Positions 26,383 through 34,253 of a stretch of 64,000 bases of DNA are shown here, piece after piece (positions within the stretch are counted from its first letter, which is position 1; each line of letters opens with the position of its first letter). Origin of the DNA: Sphingomonadales bacterium Ga0077557 (GTDB taxonomy: Bacteria > Pseudomonadota > Alphaproteobacteria > Sphingomonadales > Sphingomonadaceae); NCBI GenBank assembly GCA_001464615.1, contig LNFI01000016.1:248001-312000 (forward strand), in the 5' to 3' direction. A program made the translations under genes and the position numbers. The notes beneath the pieces are model-generated. The model made no database searches and had not been told where the DNA came from. It worked only from the letters and a program-made list of their open reading frames with translations.

Positions 26383-27573
26383 TCAGGCAACCCACACCTT
26401 GTCGAGTGCCATGCAGAAGTTCTTCATGTCGGTCATCGATCCCACGGTAATCCGCGATACGGTCGGCCAGATTGGCCAGGACCGACCAATTTCCACGCTT
26501 TGCGTGCGGAAGGCCGCCTGCACTTCCTTGGCGGCTTTGGTCTTCCAGTCGATCATCACCATATTGGCATTGGTGGGCACCACCGACAGGCCGCGCGCCT
26601 TCAGGTGATCAATCGTCATACCCCGCGCTTGCTCCATTTCGGCCTTGCGCGCCGCGATCAGCGTCTTGGCCTTCAGGCTGGCCGTCGCGCAGGCAAGCGA
26701 GGGCAGCGGCAACGCGCCCGATTGCATGCCGCCATCATAACGCATCATCTTGGCGATATTGGCGGGGTTGGTCATGATGAAGCCCATCCGCATGCCGGCC
26801 ATCCCGAAGATTTTCGAAAAGGTCCGCAGCACGATCACATCCTTGTGCGTCACGACAAAGGATGACGCGACCGGTACCCCGGCGAAATGGGTATAGGCCT
26901 CATCCACCAGGACCATCGATCCTTCGGGCTTGTTCTTGATCAGCCATTCAATGTCGGCAATCGGTGTGATGGTGCCCGTCGGGTTGTTGGGCGTGCAGAT
27001 ATAATAAAGGCCGGCATTGGGATCAGCCGCCAGCATCGCCTTCACGTCATGGCGGAAATCCGGGGTCAGCGGCACCCGCTTTACGGGCGCGCCAATCCAT
27101 TCGGCGGTGCGGCCAGCGAGTTCAAAGGTCGGATCCGCCGTCACCAGGCCTTTGGTCGGCGAACAATAGCTGATCACCGCGCGCGACAAGGGATCGCTTG
27201 ATCCAGGCCAGGGGGCGACATGATCATAGGGCACGCCTTCAATCGCCATCACCGCCTTGATGAAATCGCCGCGTTCGTCATGCGGCGAATAACGGTTGCT
27301 ATGCGCAATCATTTTGCTGGCGGCGATCTGGCCCGGCATCAGCGGCCCGGTCCAGCATTCATTGGCACCGATGCGGGTCTTGGCGCTGGGAGCAGGATCC
27401 GGCACACCGGCGGCGGCCCAGGCCGGGCGCCCCGTCGTCGCCGCCACCGCGCCCACGCCAAACACAGCCGCGAAACGAGCAAGGTCGCGCCGATTAAAGC
27501 CGCGCGTCAACAAATCATCCTGCGCTTCGGGCGGCAGGATCAAGGCGGTCGGCTCGGTCATCACATCGGTCAT
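26383..27573 (-). CDS. Tat-exported HisC-like PLP aminotransferase
   Basis: Fold-type I aminotransferase of 396 residues related to histidinol-phosphate aminotransferase. It carries a twin-arginine signal (FNRRDLARFAAVFGVGAVAA, then an AWAA cleavage region), so the enzyme should act in the periplasm, unusual for this family. The catalytic parts are intact: CTPNNPTGTITP, LVDEAYTHFAG and the PLP lysine in RTFSKIFGMAGMRMGF. The start at 27573 follows AAAGGGAG at the right distance; the track's GTG is too close. It is likely not the histidine-pathway enzyme; the periplasmic substrate is unknown. Confidence 0.85.
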   Translation of the reverse strand: MTDVMTEPTALILPPEAQDDLLTRGFNRRDLARFAAVFGVGAVAATTGRPAWAAAGVPDPAPSAKTRIGANECWTGPLMPGQIAASKMIAHSNRYSPHDERGDFIKAVMAIEGVPYDHVAPWPGSSDPLSRAVISYCSPTKGLVTADPTFELAGRTAEWIGAPVKRVPLTPDFRHDVKAMLAADPNAGLYYICTPNNPTGTITPIADIEWLIKNKPEGSMVLVDEAYTHFAGVPVASSFVVTHKDVIVLRTFSKIFGMAGMRMGFIMTNPANIAKMMRYDGGMQSGALPLPSLACATASLKAKTLIAARKAEMEQARGMTIDHLKARGLSVVPTNANMVMIDWKTKAAKEVQAAFRTQSVEIGRSWPIWPTVSRITVGSMTDMKNFCMALDKVWVA

Positions 27574-27668
27574 CTTGATCACTCCCTTTAGCTGTTGGCC
27601 TTATCGCTCATCGCTCATCGACGCCGACGATACCCGGCGCGCTTTTTGGTCAGTCACATCGTCACTCA

Positions 27669-28499
27669 TCACATTTTCATGGCATTGCGGAACATCACAA
27701 TCGCAATGAAAACAAGGTAGAGCCCGAAAATCCGCCGCAGCGGGGTTGCGGGCAAGCTATGCGCTGCCGCAACGCCAAGCGGTGCGGTCAGGATCGACAT
27801 TGATGTGATCGCCGCCGCCGCCGGCACGTTGACAAAGCCAAGCGATCCCCAGGGCAGCCCGGCCTCACCAAGTCCGATCAGCACAAAGCCAATGGCACTG
27901 GGAATGGCGATCAGCGCGCCAATGCCCGACGCCGTCGCAATCGCCCGGTGGATCGACCGGCCACACAGCGTCATCACCATGATCGCAATCGTGCCGCCGC
28001 CGATGCCCAGCAGGGCGGAAAAGGTCCCAAGGCCGCCCGCAATCGCAACGCGCGGGGCGATGCCTGGCATATCATCACCAAATTTATGGTCGGCCAGGTG
28101 CGGGATTAAAAACAGCAGCGACATCAACCCAACGCCAATCGCGAAGATCATCGTCAGAATATGGCCATCAATCCGCCCCGCCAGCAGCACGCCAACGGCA
28201 TCGCCAATGATCAGCCATGGGGCCCAGCTCCACAGAATTGGAAACTCCACCGCACCGCGCCGGGCATGCGAGCGCAGCGATCGAATGGAGGTGATGATGA
28301 TCGTAGCGGCAGAGGTGCCGATGGCGACATGCGCAAGCTGCGCCTTATCGCCGCCAAACAGGGGCAATACCACCAGCAGCGCTGGGACGACGATGAAACC
28401 GCCGCCAATCCCGAACAGGCCCGCCGCGAAACCGGCGACCAGCCCAGCCACGATCAGCGCTGCAAACGGCACGCCCGCATTAAGCAGTAAATCAACCAA
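27669..28499 (-). CDS. TauE/SafE family permease
   Basis: The 276-residue protein has about eight hydrophobic segments and the duplicated TauE/SafE core (AGLFGIGGGFIVVPALLVVLP and LLGIGGGTIAIMVMTL). The classic GIGGG loops are stronger here than in the paralogue at 12660. A TTG start at 28499 is preferred because AAAGGGG lies just upstream and the first helix begins there; the track's longer start adds an unlikely polar region. Family members export sulfite, sulfoacetate or related anions. Substrate not inferable. An inverted repeat GAGACCC...GGGTCTC lies directly before the start. Confidence 0.87.
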   Translation of the reverse strand: MVDLLLNAGVPFAALIVAGLVAGFAAGLFGIGGGFIVVPALLVVLPLFGGDKAQLAHVAIGTSAATIIITSIRSLRSHARRGAVEFPILWSWAPWLIIGDAVGVLLAGRIDGHILTMIFAIGVGLMSLLFLIPHLADHKFGDDMPGIAPRVAIAGGLGTFSALLGIGGGTIAIMVMTLCGRSIHRAIATASGIGALIAIPSAIGFVLIGLGEAGLPWGSLGFVNVPAAAAITSMSILTAPLGVAAAHSLPATPLRRIFGLYLVFIAIVMFRNAMKM

Positions 28500-28711
28500 A
28501 CGAGACCCCTTTGAAAATCCGGGTCTCTCCCGCGCAATGGCAGTATCACGCGACATCATATCGCGCCCCTGCCCGCCGCAAGATTGGCCATGCCCTTTTG
28601 GAATTGCAATCGCTAATGTCCAAGGCACCCTGCTCGCGTCGCAATCGGCCGGGCGGCCAGAATCGCAGCGCAGATGAACGGCCACGCGCTGCGGGGATGG
28701 AACTGGCCCAG

Positions 28712-28727
28712 ACGTGGCTAGCCACGT
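28712..28727. promoter_or_regulatory. Perfect 16-base palindrome
   Basis: ACGTGGCTAGCCACGT is fully self-complementary and is enclosed by GGAAC/GTTCC arms four to nine bases further out. It sits 162 bases upstream of the response regulator start. A dimeric regulator site or a cruciform/hairpin is possible. Confidence 0.45.
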
Positions 28728-28747
28728 TCCAACAATTTCCCAAACGC

Positions 28748-28764
28748 TGTCAGCATTTCGTCAG
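28748..28764 (+). promoter_or_regulatory. TGTCAG direct repeat upstream of response regulator
   Basis: TGTCAG-CATTT-CGTCAG gives two hexamers 11 bases apart, the standard geometry for OmpR-family dimers. The same repeat occurs before the cytochrome operon at 30902. Confidence 0.6.
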
Positions 28765-28888
28765 GCCAGGGGCGCAGCAGGATAAATCTACCGCGTACCG
28801 GCAAGCAGTTTTCTGCGCTGATTGGCGCCCCTGCCGTTGGTGATGATTACGGGCTACAAGCGAACAGTCGAAAGGACGGACACCGACA

Positions 28889-29575
28889 ATGCGCCTGTTG
28901 CTGGTTGAAGATAATGCCCGTCTGGCAAGCCTTATCCGCGAGGGGCTCGACCGACAGGGCTTTGCGGTCGATTGGTGCGAAACCGTCGGTGGTGCGGAAC
29001 ACGCCCTGAAGATCAACGACTATGATTTGATGCTGCTCGATCTCGGCCTGCCCGATGGCGAAGGGCTTGATCTGGTGCGCGGGCTTAGGCGGCGGCACGA
29101 TATGATGCCGATCCTGATCCTGACCGCGCGTGGCGGGCTCGATGATCGGGTGCTGGGGCTCGATGCCGGCGCGGACGATTATCTGGTCAAGCCGTTCCAG
29201 ATTCCCGAGCTTGCCGCCCGCTGCCGGGCGCTGCTGCGCCGGCCAGGGGCTTCGTTGGGCACCGAACTCAGTGTGGGCAATGTCTTGCTGCATTCAGCCG
29301 AACGCAGCGTGAAAGTGGCGGGGCTGCCGGTCGAGGCCACCCCGCGCGAGGTCGATCTGCTCGAATGCCTGTTGCGGCGCGCAGGGCATGTCGTCGCCAA
29401 GCCGGCACTGGAAGGAGCGCTCTATTCGATGGATGCGGAGGTGACGCCAAACGCGCTGGAGGCGTGCATCTCGCGGTTACGCAAACGGCTGACCGGGGCC
29501 AATGCAGACATCCAGATTCGCACCGTCCACGGTGTGGGCTATGCGCTGTTCGCACCGATGACCGTTTATGGCTAA
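28889..29575 (+). CDS. OmpR-family response regulator (QseB/PmrA-like)
   Basis: Two-component regulator of 228 residues with a receiver domain (E7-D8, phospho-acceptor D51 in LMLLDLGLPDGEGL, lysine in DDYLVKPFQIPEL) and a winged-helix output domain (ATPREVDLLECLLRRAGHVV and ALEACISRLRKRL). The short DLGLPDGEGLDLVRGLR segment and the output domain are like QseB/PmrA/TctD. The sensor kinase gene starts 8 bases after the stop. TGTCAG-N5-TGTCAG-type repeats lie upstream of this gene and of the cytochrome operon behind the kinase, which suggests that it controls both. Confidence 0.92.
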   Translation: MRLLLVEDNARLASLIREGLDRQGFAVDWCETVGGAEHALKINDYDLMLLDLGLPDGEGLDLVRGLRRRHDMMPILILTARGGLDDRVLGLDAGADDYLVKPFQIPELAARCRALLRRPGASLGTELSVGNVLLHSAERSVKVAGLPVEATPREVDLLECLLRRAGHVVAKPALEGALYSMDAEVTPNALEACISRLRKRLTGANADIQIRTVHGVGYALFAPMTVYG

Positions 29576-29583
29576 AGCAGGCC

Positions 29584-30894
29584 ATGGACAGGGCCGGTAA
29601 AAGTCGCAAAGGACCGTCGGGGCCAACGCTGTTCCGGCAGATCGCCACCCGGCTGGCCGCCTTCACCTTGCTGTTCGCGCTGCTCGATATCGGGCTCGTC
29701 GTCGTCACCTATAGCCGCCAGCCGGAATCGCTGGCGCAGGAATTGCTGACGCTGGAGGCGCACCGCGCGGAAAACTCGGCCGACCTGACGATCGGGCCAC
29801 CGGGGGCCGAGCATTGGTCTGCCCGCTATATCGATCCAGCCACGATCGCCGGGCAATCACGCCCCGGTGTGCTGATGGACTGGACCCGGCGCGAGCGCAT
29901 CGCTGGGGGATTTCGCATTTCGGGGGTGCGAACCATCGATCAAGACGGGCGGTCGCGCTGGCTGTTCATGCAGTTCGAAGGCGATGGCATCGCCCCTTAT
30001 GTGCCGGTGATCTTCAACGAAATCGTCCAGCATGTGTTGCTGCCGCTGATCCCCTTGTCGCTGCTCCTGCTGCTGTTCAATATCGTTGCCGTCCGGCGCG
30101 TGCTGCAACCGCTCAGGCGGGCTGAGGCTGAGGTCGATGCGCTCGATGCCGACAATGTCTTGCGACGCTTGTCCGAAGCGCCCGAGCCGCGCGAGGTCAA
30201 TACGTTGGTCCGCGCGGTCAACCGCGCGCTAACCCGGCTCGACGAGACGATGGCGATCCTGCGCGGTTTCACCGCCAATGCCGCGCACGAACTGCGCACG
30301 CCGCTGTCGATCATGCAGCTGTCGCTCGACAAATTGCCGCCCAGCGCGCTTCGCGATGATCTGCAGGCCGACACCCAGCATATGGCGCGGCTGGTCGGGC
30401 AGATGCTCGATCTTGCCCAGGCCGATGCGCTCGCGGTCGAGCCCGATGTCCTCGTCGATCTCGCCGATATCGGGCGCGAGGTAGTGGCAGCGATGGCCCC
30501 CAAGGTGTTTGCAGCAGAGCGCGACCTGCGCTTCGAGAGCGTCGGCGACACCCGTGCGCTCGGCCATGCCGAGGCGATCTATCGTATCTATCGCAACCTG
30601 ATCGACAATGCGTTGGCGCATGCCCCCGGCGCCACACCAATCGAGGTGACCGCCGGGCCGGGGCCGCAGCTCAGCGTGCGTGACCATGGCCCCGGCATCG
30701 CTGACGAAGACCGGCCGCACATCTTCGAACGCTTCTGGCGCAAGGACCGGCGCAAGACCGATGGCGCCGGGCTGGGGCTCGGTATCGTCCAGCGGCTGGC
30801 GCAGGCCCATGGCGGCGCCATCACAGTCGACAATGCATCCGGTGGCGGTGCGCTGTTCCGCGTGACCTTCGCCGCACCCGACGAGGATCGATAG
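29584..30894 (+). CDS. Sensor histidine kinase (QseC-like)
   Basis: Membrane sensor of 436 residues. Two transmembrane helices (about residues 22-42 and 140-162) enclose a periplasmic domain of about 100 residues. After HAMP, the H-box is FTANAAHELRTPLSIMQL with H235; the ATP domain has NLIDNALAHAPG, DHGPGIADEDRPHIFERFWR and GAGLGLGIVQRLAQAHGG. All catalytic motifs are intact. The track's longer start lies inside the regulator gene; the ATG at 29584 follows AAGCAGG. The kinase is upstream of a redox operon, so it may sense a redox or envelope signal, though nothing in the sensor domain identifies the ligand. Confidence 0.92.
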   Translation: MDRAGKSRKGPSGPTLFRQIATRLAAFTLLFALLDIGLVVVTYSRQPESLAQELLTLEAHRAENSADLTIGPPGAEHWSARYIDPATIAGQSRPGVLMDWTRRERIAGGFRISGVRTIDQDGRSRWLFMQFEGDGIAPYVPVIFNEIVQHVLLPLIPLSLLLLLFNIVAVRRVLQPLRRAEAEVDALDADNVLRRLSEAPEPREVNTLVRAVNRALTRLDETMAILRGFTANAAHELRTPLSIMQLSLDKLPPSALRDDLQADTQHMARLVGQMLDLAQADALAVEPDVLVDLADIGREVVAAMAPKVFAAERDLRFESVGDTRALGHAEAIYRIYRNLIDNALAHAPGATPIEVTAGPGPQLSVRDHGPGIADEDRPHIFERFWRKDRRKTDGAGLGLGIVQRLAQAHGGAITVDNASGGGALFRVTFAAPDEDR

Positions 30895-30901
30895 CCGCCG
30901 C

Positions 30902-30918
30902 TGTCAGGTTTGTGTCAG
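30902..30918 (+). promoter_or_regulatory. TGTCAG direct repeat upstream of cytochrome operon
   Basis: TGTCAG-GTTTG-TGTCAG, two perfect hexamers 11 bases apart, lies 38 bases before the cytochrome b561 start in the 61-base gap after the kinase stop. It matches the repeat at 28748 and is a good candidate binding site for the adjacent response regulator. Confidence 0.65.
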
Positions 30919-30955
30919 CAATTGGGTCGAAGCATTTGCCTCCACGGAGGTGACC

Positions 30956-31696
30956 ATGCCCGATCTTTCGATTTCCCCGCTGCCCATCACGGCCCCCACC
31001 ACTGCCGCTACTGTGCGGGTCTGGGATGTCCCGGTCCGCGTCTTTCACTGGGTGCTGGTCGTGACCATTTTGCTGGCGTTTCTGTCGTCGGAGGAAGGCA
31101 GCGCGCTTGCCCCCTGGCATATTCCGGCCGGCTGGGTCGCGGCGCTGCTGATCGCCTTTCGCCTGGTATGGGGCTTTGCCGGCGGCGAGCATGCGCGCTT
31201 TGCTGATTTCCTGAAGCCGGGCGAGATTGCCCATCATGTCGGCGGGTTGTTTTCGGGCAAACCCGAACGGACGATTGGCCATAATGCGCTGGGCGGGGTG
31301 GCGATCATCGCGCTGCTCGGCACGGTCGGCGGCATCATCTATACCGGCGCGACGATGCAGGGCGAAGCCGAAGGCGGCCTGCACGAGACATGGGCGAATG
31401 TGTTGATCGGCCTGATCGCGCTGCACGTGATTGCGGTGATCGCAATGTCGCTGTTGACCAAGGATAACCTGATCCGCGCCTTCATCACGGGTCGCAAGCG
31501 CGCAGACCTCCACCCCGGCATTTCTGATGCGCGGTCGCCCACGCCGCTCGGGCTTCCCATCGCGACGGTTGCGATTGGTGCCGCTGCCTATGGCATCACG
31601 CTGGTCGATCCGGTCGCGTTCTCGCCCGGCGCGCATGCCGAAGCGGGCGAGAATGGCGGTGGTGAAGCGGGCGAAGGCGCGGGCGACAATGACTAG
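30956..31696 (+). CDS. Cytochrome b561/b6 domain protein with acidic tail
   Basis: Di-heme membrane cytochrome (246 residues). Four hydrophobic helices carry candidate heme ligands: FHWVLVVTI in the first, GHNALGG in the second region, and LHVIAVIAMSL in a later helix, as in the Ni/Fe-hydrogenase/cytochrome b561 family. The product ends with a Gly/Glu/Asp-rich tail (AGENGGGEAGEGAGDND). ATG 30956 is preferred over GTG 30950 because GGAGG sits 5 bases before it. It opens the redox operon; the next gene follows after 30 bases. It probably exchanges electrons between the quinone pool and periplasmic c-type cytochromes. Confidence 0.88.
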   Translation: MPDLSISPLPITAPTTAATVRVWDVPVRVFHWVLVVTILLAFLSSEEGSALAPWHIPAGWVAALLIAFRLVWGFAGGEHARFADFLKPGEIAHHVGGLFSGKPERTIGHNALGGVAIIALLGTVGGIIYTGATMQGEAEGGLHETWANVLIGLIALHVIAVIAMSLLTKDNLIRAFITGRKRADLHPGISDARSPTPLGLPIATVAIGAAAYGITLVDPVAFSPGAHAEAGENGGGEAGEGAGDND

Positions 31697-31726
31697 GCGT
31701 CTGCTCCAGCCCGAGCGCAGACGCGA

Positions 31727-32941
31727 ATGACTGCGCTCGCGCTCGCCGGTTATAACTGCGCTGCGCTTGCGGTGCAGGTAATTGCGGCGATCATCTTCGC
31801 AGCATCCCGTCCCCGGCCGCCATCGGTGCAGGCCATACCGACCCGCGCCGTGCCCAACGCCGCCTGGGCTGGCCTGCGCGCGTTTCGGGTGCGATCGCGC
31901 GATGATGAGGACGACGCGATCAGCCAAAGCTCCTTCTATCTGGAGCCAGTCGATGGCCGCCCGCTCGCGCCGTACCTGGGCGGGCAGTTCCTGACGCTTC
32001 ACCTCGAACTGCCCGACGCGCGCGGCAAGATTGGCACCGTCACGCGCTGCTATTCGCTGTCCGATCGCCCCGACAAACTGGCCTATCGCATCACCATCAA
32101 GCGTATCCCCGCGCCCGCTGATCACCCTGATCTGCCGCCGGGCCGCGTCTCCAGCTATTTCCACGACCATGTGGCCGCAGGCACGATCCTTCAGCTGCGC
32201 GCGCCTGCAGGGGCCTTTGTCCTCGACGACGACGCCAGCATTCCAGCGGTGCTGATCGCGGGCGGCATCGGCATCACCCCGCTGTTCGCGATGGCGCGCG
32301 CAGCGCTTGCTGCAAAGGCCGACCGCGCGATCCACCTGTTCTACGGCGTTCGCGATAGCCGGGAACTGGTGTTCGAGGCCGATCTGCTAGCGATGGTGGA
32401 CCGGCACCCCAATTTCCACCTGACCATCGTCCAGAGCGCGCCCTTGCCGCTCGAAGCCAAGGGCGATCGCTACCACGCGATCGGCTACATCGATGTCGCC
32501 TTGCTGCGGCGCATCCTGCCGCACGGCCAGCAGCATTTCTACGTCTGCGGGCCGCCGCCGATGATGGCGAGCCTGGTCCCGGCGCTGCGTGCCTGGGGCG
32601 TGGCGAGCGATGCCGTGCGCTATGAAGCGTTCGGCCCGGCATCGATTGAATCGGCTGAGGACGTCGCACCCACCCCGCTCGCCACACCACTGGAAATTCG
32701 CTTCACGCGATCGGGCCGGACGCTCAGCTGGACCGGCGTGGAGACCAATCTGCTCGATTTTGCCGAACGCAATGGCGTGGCCGTCCTCTCTGGCTGTCGC
32801 TCCGGGAGTTGCGGAAGCTGCGACACCGCAGTCACCTCGGGCGAGGTGCGCTACGCCCAGCCGCCATCCTTTGACGTCGCAAAGGGCCATTGCCTGCTCT
32901 GCGTCGGCGCGCCGGTCGGCGATCTGGTGCTCAACGCATGA
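31727..32941 (+). CDS. Membrane-anchored FAD/2Fe-2S NAD(P)H oxidoreductase
   Basis: The 404-residue protein has an N-terminal hydrophobic helix, an FNR-type FAD domain with the flavin motif TRCYSLSDRP, an NAD(P) domain with IAGGIGITPLFAM and CGPPPMM, and a C-terminal plant-type 2Fe-2S domain (CRSGSCGSCDTAVTSG ... GHCLLC; C-x4-C-x2-C-x29-C). This is the domain order of Hcr and phthalate dioxygenase reductase-like proteins. It should feed electrons from NAD(P)H to the downstream b- and c-type cytochromes. The ATG of the next gene overlaps its stop (ATGA). The membrane helix distinguishes it from soluble reductases. Confidence 0.9.
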   Translation: MTALALAGYNCAALAVQVIAAIIFAASRPRPPSVQAIPTRAVPNAAWAGLRAFRVRSRDDEDDAISQSSFYLEPVDGRPLAPYLGGQFLTLHLELPDARGKIGTVTRCYSLSDRPDKLAYRITIKRIPAPADHPDLPPGRVSSYFHDHVAAGTILQLRAPAGAFVLDDDASIPAVLIAGGIGITPLFAMARAALAAKADRAIHLFYGVRDSRELVFEADLLAMVDRHPNFHLTIVQSAPLPLEAKGDRYHAIGYIDVALLRRILPHGQQHFYVCGPPPMMASLVPALRAWGVASDAVRYEAFGPASIESAEDVAPTPLATPLEIRFTRSGRTLSWTGVETNLLDFAERNGVAVLSGCRSGSCGSCDTAVTSGEVRYAQPPSFDVAKGHCLLCVGAPVGDLVLNA

Positions 32942-33525
32942 CCGGCATCCGCGCCAGCCTGATGCAGCGGGACGTGATTCCGTTCTACTTGTCGCTCGCC
33001 GCCCTAGCCGGCGGGACACTCGCGCTCGATGCCGGTCTGCATCTGGCCAATGCCGTGTGGATCGGCCGCTATTTGGGCATCCCCGGTGTGCTACTCATCC
33101 TCGCCTCGTCGGGCTATTCGATGCGCAAGCGCAAGTTGATCACATCGGGCAAGCCGGGCGATCTGCTGCACTGGCATGAACGGCTCGCCTGGGCCGGATC
33201 GCTGCTGATCCTGGTTCACGCGGGCATTCATTTCAACGCGATCCTCGCCTGGCTGGCGGTGGGGGCGATGCTGATCAACATCGCCAGCGGGCTGACCGGC
33301 AAATATCTGCTCGGCCGCTCGCGCCAGCGGCTTGAGGCGACCCGCACCAGGCTGCGCGCGCGCGGGCTTTCGCCCGAGCAGCTCGAGGAGCGGACCTATT
33401 GGGACAGCCTGACCTTCGACATGGTCAAGTCGTGGCGCGTCGTCCATCTGCCGATCACACTGGCGTTCAGCGTGTTGGCGCTCGCCCATATCATCGCGAT
33501 CTTCCTGTTCTGGGGGTGGCAATGA
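32938..33525 (+). CDS. Heme b-type transmembrane protein of redox operon
   Basis: The 195-residue membrane protein has about four helices. Paired histidines occur in LLHWHERLAWAGSLLILVHA and in VVHLPITLAFSVLALAH (H-x12-H), the spacing used to hold b hemes in ferric-reductase-like and cytochrome b proteins. A charged cytoplasmic segment of about 30 residues separates the helices. It starts at 32938 (ATGA overlap with the reductase stop) and its stop overlaps the start of the multiheme cytochrome gene (ATGA). I infer that it conducts electrons across the inner membrane from the reductase to the octaheme cytochrome. No family name is assigned. Confidence 0.8.
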   Translation: MTGIRASLMQRDVIPFYLSLAALAGGTLALDAGLHLANAVWIGRYLGIPGVLLILASSGYSMRKRKLITSGKPGDLLHWHERLAWAGSLLILVHAGIHFNAILAWLAVGAMLINIASGLTGKYLLGRSRQRLEATRTRLRARGLSPEQLEERTYWDSLTFDMVKSWRVVHLPITLAFSVLALAHIIAIFLFWGWQ

Positions 33526-34253
33526 TCCGCCGCTGGGCGCTTTGGCTGATCGCAGCCAATCTGTGCGGGCTGATCGCGCTTGCCTTTATCTTTCCGCAAC
33601 AGATGGTCGCGCCCGGTCCGCTGATCCCGGCGCATGCGGGTTTTGCCAACAATTGCTTCGCCTGCCATGCGCCCTTCAGGGGCGTATCGGTTCAGCGCTG
33701 TACCGCTTGCCACACGCTTGCCGAGATCGGCATCCGCACCACGACGGGCAGATTAATGCGCAACGACGGCGATGCCGTTGCCTTTCACCAATCGCTGACC
33801 GAACCCAACTGCCTAGCCTGCCACAGCGACCATAGCGGGCCCAAATTGGTCAAGGCGACAAAGCAACGCTTCGCCCACACGCTGTTGCGGCCCGAGGTGC
33901 GCGACCAGTGTGCCACCTGCCACCGCGCACCGAAAACGCCGCTTCATGCGCAGGCGGGCACCAACTGCGCGGCCTGCCATACCCAGGCCGGATGGACACC
34001 CGCTACCTTTGACCATAGCCGCTATTTCGCGCTGATCGGTCCGCATAAGACCACCTGCGCGACGTGCCACACCGACGGCAATTTCACCCGCTACACCTGT
34101 TACAGCTGTCACGAGCACAGCCCTGCCCGGATCAACGCCATCCACGCCGAGGAAGGTATCCGCGACATCGCCAATTGCGTCCGTTGCCATCGCAACGGTT
34201 CGGGCGAGGGCGGCGAGGGTCGCGAAGGGGGCGAGCGTGGCGGAGACGACTAA
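33522..34253 (+). CDS. Membrane-anchored octaheme c-type cytochrome
   Basis: The 243-residue protein has an uncleaved N-terminal anchor helix (ALWLIAANLCGLIALAFIF) and exactly eight CXXCH heme sites: residues 45-49, 60-64, 97-101, 130-134, 149-153, 179-183, 193-197 and 219-223. Extra histidines between sites (for example FHQ, SDHSG, FDHSR) can be distal ligands. It looks like cytochrome c3-type multiheme proteins, which store or relay electrons in the periplasm, rather than hydroxylamine oxidoreductase or octaheme tetrathionate reductase, which are much longer. The Gly/Glu/Arg-rich tail resembles the tail of the first cytochrome in the operon. The coupled start overlaps the previous stop; the ATPase gene overlaps its end by 17 bases. 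Confidence 0.9.
   Translation: MIRRWALWLIAANLCGLIALAFIFPQQMVAPGPLIPAHAGFANNCFACHAPFRGVSVQRCTACHTLAEIGIRTTTGRLMRNDGDAVAFHQSLTEPNCLACHSDHSGPKLVKATKQRFAHTLLRPEVRDQCATCHRAPKTPLHAQAGTNCAACHTQAGWTPATFDHSRYFALIGPHKTTCATCHTDGNFTRYTCYSCHEHSPARINAIHAEEGIRDIANCVRCHRNGSGEGGEGREGGERGGDD

Larger units (their letters stand above)
28500..28888. other. Divergent control region with palindromes
   Basis: 389 bases between the TauE/SafE gene and the response regulator. It contains GAGACCC/GGGTCTC arms (28502-28527), a perfect 16-base palindrome (28712-28727), TGTCAG-type direct repeats (28748-28764) and long CAGGGGCGC/GCGCCCCTG arms (28767-28775 and 28825-28833). No coding frame is convincing. It is unusually rich in symmetric elements. 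Confidence 0.6.

Noticed and set aside
30821-32335. 504-residue minus-strand ORF
   Set aside because: Antisense to the cytochrome and reductase genes, without any protein feature.
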